A stretch of 64,000 bases of DNA from Podospora pseudoanserina (GCF_035222485.1 NC_085922.1:2743001-2807000), one strand, 5' to 3'; shown: positions 1 through 12,023, counted from the first letter of the stretch. The notes: generated by a model not told the origin, from the letters alone. Program-made: numbers and translations.

Positions 1-2270
1 CGGTCTTAGTACTTACTAGGGTTGTCTGGAGCAAACCGTGGTAGGTAGGTGTCTGTTGTCAGTTTATGAATTCTATATCTGATGGTTACTCCTGGTGTAG
101 TTATCGCAGAGTGAGCATTCTGGGTAGAGATGTCATTTGGGAAGTTGGAGGTGTGTTTTTCTGCTTTCCGAGGTCACATGTGCTGTCGAACATGGAAGGG
201 GCTCGACATGTATATGGCGGATATGTCTGGGAGCAATAAATGGTAGGCACCAGTGCGTTGGTCTCCCAATATTGCCGATGTTGCTTGCTCCTCGTGTAGT
301 AAATCGAATGCTAGGTTGCATTTCTGCCATGTGTAACTCCGAATCACCATGAGGAGATTCAGCTCGGGTCATCATACATAACACTCTCCAATCCCCCCCA
401 AATCCCCTACCGAGCAGACGAATTGCTCCCCCATCTTCATTGACCGATTTTCCCCAGAGAGCAAACCCGGTCTCCATGTTTCCCAAGAAGGCTGCGGTAG
501 GCAGCCAAGCCAGCTGCCCACTCCCAATCCCGAGCACCACTCTCCCCAGGGAGCGTGTAAGTCACGGTGGTGTCGGAGCAACTCAAAAACAAGGCAGCCT
601 ATCACAACCATTCAATTACACCAGCACAGCATTAACTCTTTTTCGCACAACGATCCCCTTCTCTTGACCGGCTGCGACCTTGCAAAGGGGCAATAGTCGG
701 CTACCGACCTACTTGCTCCGCTCCAACTAAGAAGTCGGGCAAATTGAAGTTTTCCATGTTTCAGCTCCAGGCTTCCCTACCTACCTTGTTATCTCCCGCC
801 CACCTGTGCTGCTTTCTCCAAAAAGGAGGGGTAGCTTTTCTGGTTGGTGATGAGTCGGTCCAAAATGTGGGAGGCACAGCCACAGCCTTGTCCGAAGAGT
901 TGGTGGTGTGGTTCGTTCACCTTGAAGTTTATGGAACTCTCACCTTGGAGGATGTTGGCTGGGGCTATGATATGGTAAACGAAATGATGGTGTGGTCGAC
1001 GCAAATGGCCTTGGTATCTTACTGCTGCCTCTTTGCTTTCTAATCCTTTCGGAGGCCTTCGGTATCTGCTTCGATATTAATGACGCCAATGTGAGGGTGT
1101 TCAATGACAAAAGGTCCAGAGCAGGGCTCAAATGTTGATGATCAACCATAAAGTCCCGCATGTCGTTCGCCCGATCAACCTGCAATCAATCTCGGCCGGC
1201 ACTTATATGAAAATAGAAACGAGGCCATGAGATGGGTAAGGGGATGTCATACATACGCGAGTTTCTGCCAAATTCTCGCTTCCGTTGTTTCCATGTGTGT
1301 CTGCCGCGCGGATAGAGGTATGCAAGTCGGGCAAACGGCGCAAACAGTCGTCCAATAGATCCGCGAGGGAAACGATAAAAAGAAACGGACAGCTTCCCCG
1401 ACTGTTGCATACCACCCACCACCCTCCTCTTTCTCATGCGACATACGATGCTGTGTGAAAGATGTACAAGCTTCCGCGTAAGAGTTGAGAGCTCAAGCTT
1501 GAGACCTGCCAAGGCTGCGGCCTCCCGCGCCCAGCATTGCCCGGAGGAGGTCTGTATAACATCGGTATGGGACTTACTATTGGCTATCTGCCAGTGAGCA
1601 GACACACATACCGAGGATCCTACAGATCATATACCAAGTATTGACAAACGTGGTTGGCAATGGAGTCATGGCAAGGCAACCTTGTGTCTGCCGGGGCTTC
1701 TGTGCCATGTCGTACACCACCTTCTTCCCCGGCCGAAGCCCACCAACAAGAACGCGTCTGGTCCTTCCAGATCGGCTCTGCGATTCACCCATGGTTTCTT
1801 CATGCGCCCGTATGTGTGGGTGGTCCGGCGGCTTGCGTAAGTGGCCTCTTTTGTGTATCAGCTTCGGCGACATATGCTGCATCGTTTCCAAGCATGGAAG
1901 AAAATCCTCGCCAGTGAATTGGAAATTCGGGGGGGGAATCTCTCAAGATTCCATAGTTTCGTAAGGCGGATCCACATCCCATGGTTCGCATCTGGAAGTC
2001 ATGGATTGATCAGCTAGAGATGGGAGGTTGGCCAGCGCCCGGGCTACGGCTTGCGAGATGGATATATTGTCAAGAGGTTGTCCAAGTTCTGCACCTTCTT
2101 CTGCCAGTTAGCTCGCTTTGCTTCCTCGATTATACTTTCTCTTCTCTCTTGCACCCACGTACTCCGCCCTTTACACAGCTCGGCTGTAACGGGGCAACAG
2201 TTTCTGCACATATGCTTAGCTTTTCTCTGTTCTTTGATCAGGACTCACCACTGAGATACCGTTCTCCATA
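1..2270. other. Gene-poor left edge
   Basis: I see no convincing gene. Short open frames exist on both strands, the longest being about 139 codons on the minus strand around 1186-1605, but none has a recognisable domain or a closed exon-intron structure. The last few hundred bases are pyrimidine-rich and are probably the promoter and 5' leader of the DUF7514 gene that starts at 2271. Confidence 0.5.
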
Positions 2271-4432
2271 ATGCTCCCCATGAACTCTTCTACACAGCCG
2301 AGCAACTGGACCGGACAGGCTGCCGGGGCACCAGTTACTTTGCATCCTCCACCCACGGGCACTTCTCTGCCTCCTAAGCTACCGCACTTGACCTTCGAGA
2401 ACCCTGATAATAGCGACAGCACCGAATTTGACGATTCCAACAGCAGTGAAGATGCTGAATCCGACACAGAGGCAAGCCCGGTCGAGGCCATCAAGAACAA
2501 CATGGCCAACCCTTTGAGGGCGGAAAGGCCTCGCGTCCCGCCGTTGAACGTACCGCAGGCAAATGTTGGCTTCCAGCGAGCTCAAACTCCGATCGAGTCT
2601 GCACAGGCAAAGGTGCTCGAGGACCTTGTCAACAAAGTCTCAAAACTGGAGACAGAACGTATGTGAACCTATCAAGGCGTTTCCTAGTAGATTGCTGATC
2701 AGATTGTAGTGGGTAAATTTCGAGGCACCACATCGGCCCCAGACCATGAAGACCGCCATGCCGGGGCATCACCATTGACTACACCAGGTATTCGACTCCA
2801 ACCACCCACTTACCCGGGACATATCAACAGAGCGCCGTCTCCTCGGCAAACAGCTCCTCGGATAGTCACCGGTCAGACAACCTCAGCCTTCCCTGAGCTA
2901 GCACCCCGATCACCATCCGGTGTTCAGTTCAGTTCACCAGTGCGGCCCTTCTCGTTTGGCGGCCACCCGGCGGGTCCGTTTCCGGGTGTAAAGACACCCG
3001 TGGTTGAGATTTCCGCTGTTGATCTCAAATGGGGTCCGCTGTTCGACGAAAAGGGAGCGCCAACAAAAAGATGGGAGCAAGTGTTGAAAGGTCTTGGTCA
3101 ATACATTGTAAGTAGAGCGAGTCGATGATTGGTAAGAAACAAACTAACGCGTCTTCTGTTGTAGCTCGATGAATTTATGCCACAAAAGACGTTGGTGATG
3201 GCTCCTCAAAAGATGGCAGCTTTCTACTCCCAGCACAACATCGAGTGTGAGGCAGTTTCATTCCTCGGTATGTTAAATCCATCTTTCAGCTACTGTGTGA
3301 GGCTGACCGAGGTGCAGAAATATTTCGAAGCCGGAATCAAGACGTCCATGTCAGATTGTCCGAGCTGTATGACCAGCTCGGGTTCGAATATCACTTGGCA
3401 CCTTCAGCACCCGGATGTAGGCCGACGGTGCCTGGCTTGACCCTCCACGGATGGACTCAGTGGATAACGTTAGCCATGAGGGCGCATCCTGATGAAGAGG
3501 CTCGCAGGTTCGCCAAGGTGATCACGATGCTGCCCATTAATGCCGAGAGTCCACTTGACGGCAAGCTAGAAAGACTTCCGAAGCAGATATCCCGTCACCT
3601 TTTGCCGGAGAAGGCCGACCCAGCATCCCGGGGAAAGTTCAGCGCCGCCCTTCGAGTGGTACAGGAAGCTTTGGGACTGTTGTCTCCGCCGCCCAAACCG
3701 AGTCTCCAGGAACGACGGCCATCTCAATCGCGCGCTGTTAGCCCTAGGTCTCGATATAAGCCCTCATCCGTTGGCATTCCGTCACCTCCCTCCTCAGTCT
3801 CCGGGGCGGCCGTGGATGATGACTACCGGAGAGGTGACCGTGAGCGCGAGCGAAACTACCGCGACCTTCCAGGAAGACCATACGAGAGTAATGGCTCCGC
3901 GAGGCGAGACCCTCCATTATCGCGATCAACAACGGGACTTGGCTTGCCCACTCGCCCCCCCTCGCGGACCGGACCCCCTTCGACAACAAGTTCTCGCCGA
4001 CGTAGCTCACCTGCCCCCTATCACAGAAGCTCCGTATCAGGGGCAAGTGGAAGAGAGGAGAGGGGATACACCAGGTCGTCGTCTGATGCTACCATATATC
4101 CTCACCGGTCGGAGCAAAGAGAGCGAGAGCGTGAACGAGAAAGAGAACGCGAAAGAGATAGGGAGCGGGAGCGGGAGCGGGAGCGGGAGCGTGATCGTGA
4201 CAGAGAGAGAGATGCCCGAGACTCCAAGGCCAGAGGACGAGAAAGGGAGGCAGACAGAAGGGACAGAGGCAGTCGAAGATCGGCCTCGGTGGTGAGCAAC
4301 ACGGACCGAAAAGGAGGCCTTGGTCGTCCCAACCGAAGGAGTTCTGTGATTGTCCAAGATGAAAGAGCGGGCAACTTGGGACGTGCCCCGACGTGGGGAG
4401 ATTTCTTTACAGGAAAGTCAGCCATGGCTTGA
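2271..4432 (+). CDS. DUF7514 domain protein with Arg/Glu-rich tail
   Basis: Four exons: 2271-2658, 2710-3107, 3165-3267, 3318-4432, giving 667 residues. Frames join cleanly and the introns carry standard signals, for example a CTAAC branch site in the second. The N-terminal 230 residues are Ser/Pro-rich and disordered. Residues about 238-400 match the fungal DUF7514 domain: WGPLFDEKG near its start, then APQKMAAFY, and later PALT-like PGLTLHGW and RFAKVITMLPIN. The tail is Ser/Arg-rich with a run of alternating Arg-Glu/Asp at about 562-600, encoded partly by GAGCGG repeats. DUF7514 has no established function; alternating RE/RD tails occur in nuclear RNA-associated proteins, so a nuclear role is possible but is only inference. 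The splice site joining exons 3 and 4 (acceptor at 3317) is the least certain. Confidence 0.82.
4131..4212. repeat. GAGCGG-type purine-rich microsatellite in coding DNA
   Basis: A run of GAGCGG/GAGCGA-like hexamers lies inside the last exon of the DUF7514 gene and encodes alternating Arg-Glu. Four near-perfect GAGCGG units sit at about 4164-4188. Replication slippage could change the length of the RE tract. Confidence 0.8.
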
Positions 4433-5259
4433 GTGTGGTGTGTGAGATTTGTACGTTGCTGTTGGTACATTGCTTTGTCATTGTCTGGGTTTTCTTCGTA
4501 CCTTATACTCGTATCGCTAGCTACTCGCTCCTTAGGATAGATAGGTACTGCCTGCGCCGTGTAAGCTTTTGTTGCGATTTAATTTTAAAATTATTCACCC
4601 TTGATAACTCGTACCTTCCTCTTCATCCCATTAAGCCTCTCACCGACTCTTGGACACCCCATTTCGGGAAGGAGCTCGTGGCTTGAGTGAGCCGACTTGG
4701 AAAGCTTGAATCGACTTCTGGCAAGAGCCAACGGCATCGGGCTCCCCACGATCGACATCATCATCTGCCATTTCACCCCACCTCTACCACCCTCAATGCT
4801 GCCGATCCGAAATCCTTCAAAAACAATCTTTGTCGCGCATGCAGCTGCAGCACTTTGCATCGAGGGAAACAGAGGCTATCGCCGGTTTCCTGTACCTTGT
4901 TGCTTTCTCCCTGCACGGCACACCTCCCGCGGTCGCCGGATGACGTAGTTGGCATCCCGCCATCTGACATGCCTCCCGGTGCCGGCTCTTCCATTGTGCG
5001 CCGTCTTTCCGACTACACACTCCGTTGAATGGCGCCTACACACGGCACCGTGTAACCCAATCTTTGTCCTTGCTGCCATGAAATCTGGTTGGATGATGAA
5101 CGGCTCGGATGCCCCTCCCCTGACTACCTATGTCATAGGTGAACACAAGTCCGAGACCTGAGTATCTCGGGGACAATATGGTGGGAGATATATGATGGTT
5201 TGCCCTCTTGGGTCTTGGATATCGTTTTTGATCAACTGTTGCTATCATCCACCCTCACA
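4433..5259. other. Intergenic region before the MFS transporter
   Basis: Holds the 3' end of the DUF7514 gene and the promoter of the transporter. I recognise no gene in it. The frame of the transporter is open upstream to 5200, but its ATG at 5260 sits in a better context (CACAATGGC). Confidence 0.5.
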
Positions 5260-7303
5260 ATGGCTGTCGACGCTGACAAGGCCCACAACCGCTCCAACTC
5301 AACCACCTCCAAAGCCTCGTACGCTCACCATGACGATACAGGCACCGCTTCATCCCACCATGGCTCACCAGAGTCTCTCAAGCACCAACGCCTGGAAGCC
5401 TCCAGGAAGCTCGCAAACCCCCTCGCTGGTTTGAGCCATGAACGACTTTACCAGATGGGCGAGGAGTATGCCGTTAACGCCGGGCTGACCAGCGATGAGG
5501 ACCTCCGCGCTTTCCGTCTCGGTGCAGTTATCGCTAGCAACCAGACTGACTACAGCTCCATCCTGGAGCTTACCGATCGCGAGAGGGAAGTTCTAGAACG
5601 TGAGACAACCCACAAGTGGTCCAACCCCCGGATGCTTTACTGGGTCATTGCCATCTGCTCTCTCTGTGCCGCTGTTCAGGGCATGGATGAGACAGTTGTC
5701 AATGGCGCCCAGATCTTTTACAAGGAAGCCTTTGGAATCGCTGAGGACACCTGGTTGATTGGTCTCACTAACGGCGCTCCGTATTTGTGCTGTGCCATTG
5801 TTGGTTGCTGGGTGACTGAGCCTATGAATAAGAGGTTTGGGAGAAGAGGCACAATCTTCATCTCTTGTGCTATTTCGGCGTTGGCATGCTTCTGGCAGGC
5901 GTTTACGAACACCTGGTATCATATGTTTATCGCACGGTTTTTCTTGGGATTTGGTATTGGACCCAAGAGCGCAACTACACCGATTTTCGCCGCAGAGTGC
6001 TCTCCGCCAAGACTGAGAGGAGCCCTGGTCATGGTGAGCACCCCCTTTTACCCCTGAGTCCTTGGCATCTTGTATCCACCTCTCGAGGCATCGCCTTCAA
6101 CCAGTGAGCATATTGCTGACAACCACAAAGCAATGGCAAATGTGGACGGCCTTCGGTATTATGATCGGTTACGTTGCCGACTTGGCCTTCTACCCTGTTC
6201 CTGACCGCGGCATCCCCCTGGGTCTCAACTGGCGGTTGATGATGGGTTCCGCCCTCATTCCAGCCGTCGTTGTCTGTTGTCTCGCCTACGTCTGCCCCGA
6301 GTCACCCAGATGGTATCTCACCAAGAACCGCCACAAGGATGCGTTTGCTTCGGTCTGTCAACTTCGCCATGAGAAAGTCCAGGCGGCCAGGGATCTGTTT
6401 TACACGCACACCCTGCTCAAGGCCGAAGAGCAGACCACGGCCAACATTGGAACACGCAACCGCATCAAGGAGGTCTTTACCATCCGACGCAACAGAAATG
6501 CCATGATTGCTTCTGAGATTGTCATGTTTATGCAGCAATTCTGCGGTGTCAATGTCATTGCCTACTTTTCCAGTGAAATTTTCAGGGAGGCTGGGTATTC
6601 TGAGGTCGAGGCTCTGGCAGCAAGCTTGGGATTTGGAGTCATCAACTTCCTGTTTGCCATACCAGCCTTTTACACCATCGACACGTACGGCCGGCGCAAT
6701 TTACTGCTCACCACCTTCCCGCTGATGGCACTATTCATGTTCTTCACTGGTTTCAGCTTCTGGATACCAGAAGACAGTCCAGCACACATCGGGTGTATAG
6801 CCTTGGGAATCTACCTCTTCGGCATCGTCTACAGCCCCGGCGAGGGCCCCGTGCCATTTACCTATTCAGCAGAAGCATACCCGCTGTATATCCGCGCCAT
6901 AGGGATGAGCTTCGCGACGGCAACGACGTGGTTCTTCAATTTTGTTCTGGCGCTTACGTGGCCGAGTTTACTGGAGGCGTTCAGGCCGCAGGGCGCTTTT
7001 AGCTGGTATGGGGGGTGGAATATTGTTGGGTTTTTCTTGGTGTTGTTTTTGGTGCCTGAGACGAAGGAGAAGACGTTGGAGGAGCTGGATAGGGTTTTTG
7101 ATGTGGATTTGAGGAGGATGATGGCTTTTGGGGCGAGGCAGGCGGGGTGGTTTTGGGGGAGGTACGTGATGAGGCGGAAGGGGGGGAGGAAGCCGGTTCA
7201 TCCGGGGGAGGAGGGGTTGGATGGGGATAGTGGGGAGGAGGGAGAGTTTTTGGGGGAGAAGAAAGGGGTTGTTGGGGGGATGGATGGGGCGGGGAGGGTT
7301 TGA
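5260..7303 (+). CDS. MFS sugar/polyol transporter
   Basis: Two exons, 5260-6033 and 6131-7303, giving 648 residues; the 97-base intron has a TTGCTGAC branch region and rejoins a conserved RGALVM-QWQMWTAFG stretch. The long cytosolic N-terminus (about 125 residues) is followed by about 12 membrane segments. Sugar-porter signatures are visible: RFGRRG after TM2, PESPRWY in the central loop, YGRRN after TM8 and PETKEKTLEELD after TM12. The protein therefore imports a sugar or polyol by proton symport at the plasma membrane; the acidic DETVVNGA segment in TM1 resembles myo-inositol/polyol carriers, but the substrate cannot be read from sequence. The C-terminal tail is Gly/Lys-rich. It lies 2.8 kb upstream of the isocyanide synthase on the same strand, but its family gives no reason to place it in that pathway. 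Confidence 0.93.
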
Positions 7304-9121
7304 TGCTGGATGGGAGGTGGGTGTTCGGGATAATTACTGGGTTGGATTTACTAGTTGATTAAGATTGTATGACTCTGGTTGTCAGGGACGTCTTATTGCC
7401 ATCTAAGTCTGGGATCTGTGGTTGATATATCTCTATATTTCTATCAAACCAACAGGTTCTCCGCAAGAAACTTCGGTTATAAACCTTCTTTTCACAAAGC
7501 CAACCATCTTCCTCGAAGAAGAGCTCTCATAATCTTTACCCATAACGATGTCAGCATTAGCCGTCAACCCATTGTCAAGTATCGGTCAATATTCATTTCT
7601 GTCCTTTCTCAGACATGAATGAAGCTAGTCATTGGAAATATAACCCATGGCTTGGAAAAAGATGGAAGTAAGAATGAACAATTAGACCGCCGAGACGGAG
7701 GTCAGACTACGGGCGTCTTTTGACACGTATTGGACAAATACCACCCTTATCTTTCCTGCTTGCGAGAATCAGACAGCCACGATCCAGCCCACCGCAACCC
7801 ACCAAGACAAATCCTCAGCATCAATACACCACCACCCAACCCACGTTCCCTTTCTCGGGTACGTGAGCTACATGCACTCTGCACCAACATCACCTCTCTT
7901 CTCCAGCTTCATCTATTTCATGTTGGCCGCGATGGCATTGTTGTTGTCGACCATGTTGGCTGGGCTGGCACATGATGCCTTCCTCCCAACCGTCCCAGAG
8001 ATTACCCGGGAGAGGAGGAGGAGGGGCAGCAAGCGCAGTTAGCTGTCCTCTTCCATCTGCTGCGGGAGAGGCGGTAGCGGTGGTGAAATAGGTGAGGGTG
8101 GGTGGGGAGGCGGTGGTTTCGCCCGCGAGCGCGGTTGGGTTTCGGGGTCTGCGGTGAGGTTTGGGGGGAAAGGGGGTGAGTACGGGTGCTTTTGGGTTGT
8201 AGGGTGGGATGTTATTGGGTATAGACTTGGAGGGATAGTTCGAAGATATTTGAGGTATGTACAACCCCTTTTATCTTTCTTTTCAGACAACCCCCTTTTA
8301 CAGCTGGGAATCAAGGGTGGGGATTAGGGTTGCGCATGGGGATGATGTCTTTGGATAGCTTCGGCGACTGCTCCTGGAGTGAATACCGGTAGCATGACTG
8401 TCACCAACAACACTACACCAGCGCAGTTAGACAGCTGACTGCTTGTGGATGTCGTCGCAAGCGGGTGACGTGGCTATGGTGGTGTTGTTGGTGATGCACG
8501 TTAACACACACGGCCGCAACCCTGGTTATCTGAGTCAGGGTTCTGTAAGGGGACACGGCGCAGGTGCCAACCTAAACTATCAGTCAATCCAGAAGGACCA
8601 ATCAGAAGTTTCCTTTTGCGCGCATATCCATCCGGGTCACAGTGTTGAATTTGGTGTATAGATTCAATGAGGGCAGGTTGTAAGGCAAGGAGAAGGCGAG
8701 GTACGTATTTGATTTGCTTTGAAGGGTTTCGGCGAGGACCTATCTTGACCTACTTTGAAAGGTTTTATCAGTCCGAGCCTTTGCTGCGTGAAAGGGGTCT
8801 TTCAGGCCCCAGGTCTGACCACTCCTAACGCGGGTACATTACCCGGAGGTAGAGGAAGATGTTTCACTCGAGGCCCGACTACAGGTTATCGGCTGCCACG
8901 TTTGGCTGACATTGCTCACCGAATTCTAACAACAAGTGTTGTATAAAAGTTGGGTAAAACTCTTTCACATGATAAACACAAGTTCTTGTCGTTGGTGAAG
9001 TCATCCCCACCCCTAGGTATCCCGCCTTGACAAGGCTGCGTCATCACTACTACTCGCCCAGCTAGTATATATCAACATTAGGAAGACAATAATTGACAAA
9101 CCGAGACATCCACGACAAAGT
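7304..9121. other. Gene-poor gap upstream of the isocyanide synthase
   Basis: No supported gene. Open frames of up to 124 codons near 7890-8264 are Pro-rich low complexity and look like chance. Promoter-like marks occur: a CCAATCAG box at 8598-8605 and a TATAAAA at 8942-8948, which could serve the tentative small gene that follows. Confidence 0.45.
8598..8605 (+). promoter_or_regulatory. CCAAT box (CCAATCAG)
   Basis: A consensus CCAAT-binding-complex site, about 340 bases upstream of a TATAAAA (8942-8948). It suggests a promoter within this apparently empty gap. Single short sites occur by chance, so this is weak on its own. Confidence 0.35.
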
Positions 9122-9889
9122 ATGATTGGCCAGAGGTCAATGAAGCACCGGCATTTGGCTTCTAGACCGTTGGTGATGAAAGAAAGGGGGTGCATTAGGT
9201 GAGCATTCATGTGACCACTTCCACCACAACTTTGGTTGCGAAGGGAGGTTCAAGAAAGACAGGCAGCTGTTTTCAGGCCTTGAAAGAAGCACGGCAGACT
9301 CGTGTTCGGACTCTACCCACCTCAAGCAAGCAAGCTCGAAGCTGTGACGAGGTGGCAGAGCAACTTAAGCTAGTAATTAAGGTAAGGGAGCTGTTGACTT
9401 GGTCATGGGGTAGGGCAAAATGGTCTGAGGATTGGAGATAGGGGGGCCTTGGGAGTTTAGGCGGTGATGGTGGCGTCGCAGCTGCGATGTGCGAGTTTGG
9501 CTAGAGGTGGAAGAAGGTTGTCATGTTGGTATGTTTGATCAGAGGTTCGAGCTCACACAGCCTTCACATGATGACCGAATCGAGTGGATTTTGGCCCCGT
9601 GCTATGGTCCGATATCGATTGACAAAGTAGTACAAGGAGACTAACTAACTTGGCAACTGAAGCCCTAACATTTCCACGATATGGAGCAACCAGAATGGTG
9701 GCTCAACGTCCACCAAGGCACAGTGTATACTGTGACACCTCGACAACCCCGCAAGTTCCCGTGTTGCCCAGTGATCTGGACCTAGCGAGGGAGGAGGCGA
9801 AGAGAGTCAAGATGTTTGCTATAAGGGAGGATTCGGGGGGGAAGCCACCTCGGCGATCGATGAAGAACAAGGGGGACATGGAAGTATAA
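9122..9889 (+). CDS. Tentative small unrecognised gene or gene remnant
   Basis: An ATG at 9122 opens 25 codons ending at a good donor (GTGAGC at 9199). A possible second exon 9255-9381 ends at another good donor (GTAAGG at 9382), and an open frame ending in TAA at 9889 reads like a Lys/Arg-rich C-terminus (LAREEAKRVKMFAIRED). I could not find an acceptor that joins the second and third pieces in frame, so the model is not closed. No family is recognised. It could be a decayed gene or chance. A TATAAAA lies about 175 bases upstream. Confidence 0.22.
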
Positions 9890-10067
9890 GAATCAAAACA
9901 GTCTGGCTGTTCCGTGCCATCTGCTCTCGAGATTCAACCGGTTTTCAGCATTCACAGCATTGCTTTTCTCTTTGAGACTACCCCCTACTCAACTGTCATT
10001 CAGAGCTTTTGTTATCTGCTTCTTCTCACCCTTGCCCTATGCTCTGGGTGTCTGAGTCCACTTCAGC

Positions 10068-12023
10068 ATGGCAAACACCTACGCCTTCAACAGCACGGCT
10101 GGGTTTGACGAAGCTCTAGCTATGAAAGCGTCGGCTGTCCTCAAGGTCATCTACAAATACCGTCTCAACAGATCGGGATTGGGATCTGAGACCTCGGATA
10201 ACCACGACATGTTCAAGTTCTTTGTTCTTATCTACGCCCAGGTCTGGGCCAATCAGACCATCAAGATGTGTCTCCCCGCCTTTCCTTTCAAGTCCCCAAA
10301 CGACAAGTGCAAGGTCCTCGGCCGTCTTCCCGATATGGCAGAGCAGTTTGCCCTGGCCCACTTGAACGGGCTGTGTGCCGCCATTGAGGACATCTACCCC
10401 CCAGGAGCAGAGCTGACCATTATCTCCGATGGGCTGGTATACAACGACCTCCTGGGCGTTCCCGACAGACATGTCTGGGCATATGGTCAAGCACTCCGTG
10501 ACCTCGCTGTCGAAAAGGGGTTCGGCAACAACATCAAGTTCTCTCGTCTCCAAGATCTTCTCCATGTGTTTCCCGGAAATGACCTGGATGAGATCACATA
10601 CGTCGCCAATGCCACCGAGTTTCGCAGGGCGCTCCTCAACACCTTTGGCCGCCCTGACTTTGACGCCTCGGTTGAGATCTGCTGCAACGAGGACACTTGC
10701 ATGACGTACCGCGGGTACATCAAGTTCCTCGAGACAGACCTCAGGCATGTCTATCCCTTGGGTTCGGACCGGTCAAAGTCAAAGTTCAAGAGGGGCACCG
10801 AGCACATCGCCAAAAACATGCTCATGCGAGGCGACGCCTTTGCGAGGGCTGTTCGAGAACGCTTTCCCAACCATCTCCGTCTGTCTATTCACCCGAAGGG
10901 CTCAGTGTCCAACCCCAACCCCAAAACCCAAACCAACACCAAGCTCCCCATCAGCCTCCTACCCAACACCACCCCCGGCACCACCCCCTGGCACTGCTGC
11001 CTAGGCCTCAAAGCAGACGGCACAATCCTCTCCCTCCCCCGCTCCCAATTCGACTCTGACCCCTCTTTCGAACTCATACTCTCCCACTCCGGCCACGGGA
11101 GCTACTACCGCGAGAAATCCCCCCTTTTCTGGAACTCCCCCCAAGTCTTCATCCAGCCCCTCTACCCCTGCGGCCTCCTCATCCAACCCCTCGTCCCCAA
11201 CTCCCTCCCCATCACCTCCATCCCCATCCTCTCCATCCGCGCCCTAGCAGAGCACAACTCCCCCATCTGCCTCCGAGGCTTCAAACAAACCACCAACCGC
11301 GACCTCTTCATCCAAAAAGCCAAAGAAATGGGCACCACCCTCGGCTGGCCAGGCCGGTACGAAGTCATCATGTCCGTCAAAGACGTCGGGACAGAATTTG
11401 ACGAGAAGGGGAACCCAGTTGTCTCTTCCCTATCGGCAGAGAAAATGGCGTTTCACTACGACGGTGTCTTCAAAACAACGCAAGATCCGGAGACGGGAAA
11501 GCTAAGTTCTCTACCGCCGAGGTTTCAGATGTTTGTTGCCGTCACCCCCTCCCCTTCCAACACGGGCTTGACACTGTTCGCCGCGAGCAGGTTGCTGTTT
11601 CGATATCTGGAACAGAATTACAAGCATGTTGTTAGCTTGGATGTCTTGAAAGAGTGCACCATGTCGCTGAACACGACTGCGTTCGGGGGGGTAAGCCTGT
11701 CGGGTCTGCCGCTGGTGGTGGAGCACCCCACGACGAAACTTCCCTGTCTGAGGTATCACGAGCACTGGCCCGAGTCAAAGACAAAGTTTGGGCCAATGAA
11801 TACCAGACTGAAAATTTCGGAAAGGGGACAGGGAGGGATGGGGTTGACGGATGAGGTTGTGAGGGGCGTGTTGGGTGATTTGCTGTATGACAGGCGGGTG
11901 TGCTACCGGCACGCGTGGAGCAAGGGGGATGTGGTGGTGAGTGATGACTTTGCCATGATGCATACGCGGACTGAGTTTGTTAGTGGGGGTGGGAGGGAGT
12001 TGTGGAGGATTCATATTGACTGA
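10068..12023 (+). CDS. Isocyanide synthase (DIT1/PvcA) fused to a TauD-like oxygenase domain
   Basis: A single exon of 651 residues. The N-terminal half matches the DIT1/PvcA isocyanide synthase family: the KSPNDKCKVLGRLPDMAE and ISDGLVYNDLLGV segments are typical. That family converts an amino acid amine, usually Tyr, Trp or Val, to an isonitrile using ribulose-5-phosphate. The C-terminal half looks like an Fe(II)/2-oxoglutarate TauD-type oxygenase: HYD at 463-465 supplies the HxD metal pair and H632, followed by T-R634, the distal His and a 2-oxoglutarate-binding Arg candidate. In bacteria PvcA and PvcB, and in some fungi, these two activities act in sequence on the same substrate. No P450, NRPS or Zn2Cys6 regulator lies within the flanking 10 kb here, so this looks like a small or orphan locus. 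Product unknown. Domain assignment is firm; the substrate is not. Confidence 0.92.
   Translation: MANTYAFNSTAGFDEALAMKASAVLKVIYKYRLNRSGLGSETSDNHDMFKFFVLIYAQVWANQTIKMCLPAFPFKSPNDKCKVLGRLPDMAEQFALAHLNGLCAAIEDIYPPGAELTIISDGLVYNDLLGVPDRHVWAYGQALRDLAVEKGFGNNIKFSRLQDLLHVFPGNDLDEITYVANATEFRRALLNTFGRPDFDASVEICCNEDTCMTYRGYIKFLETDLRHVYPLGSDRSKSKFKRGTEHIAKNMLMRGDAFARAVRERFPNHLRLSIHPKGSVSNPNPKTQTNTKLPISLLPNTTPGTTPWHCCLGLKADGTILSLPRSQFDSDPSFELILSHSGHGSYYREKSPLFWNSPQVFIQPLYPCGLLIQPLVPNSLPITSIPILSIRALAEHNSPICLRGFKQTTNRDLFIQKAKEMGTTLGWPGRYEVIMSVKDVGTEFDEKGNPVVSSLSAEKMAFHYDGVFKTTQDPETGKLSSLPPRFQMFVAVTPSPSNTGLTLFAASRLLFRYLEQNYKHVVSLDVLKECTMSLNTTAFGGVSLSGLPLVVEHPTTKLPCLRYHEHWPESKTKFGPMNTRLKISERGQGGMGLTDEVVRGVLGDLLYDRRVCYRHAWSKGDVVVSDDFAMMHTRTEFVSGGGRELWRIHID

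Noticed and set aside
7890-8314. Overlapping Pro-rich minus-strand frames
   Set aside because: Low-complexity sequence from G-rich plus-strand DNA, no splice structure and no recognisable domain.
8615-8622. TTTGCGCG, matching the yeast Mac1 copper-response consensus upstream of the isocyanide synthase
   Set aside because: One degenerate 8-mer is expected by chance in a gap of this length about a third of the time, and it is 1.4 kb from the gene.
10116-10748. Long antisense open frame (about 210 codons) opposite the isocyanide synthase
   Set aside because: It lies wholly inside the sense gene, carries no domain, and follows from strong third-position C/G bias in the coding strand.
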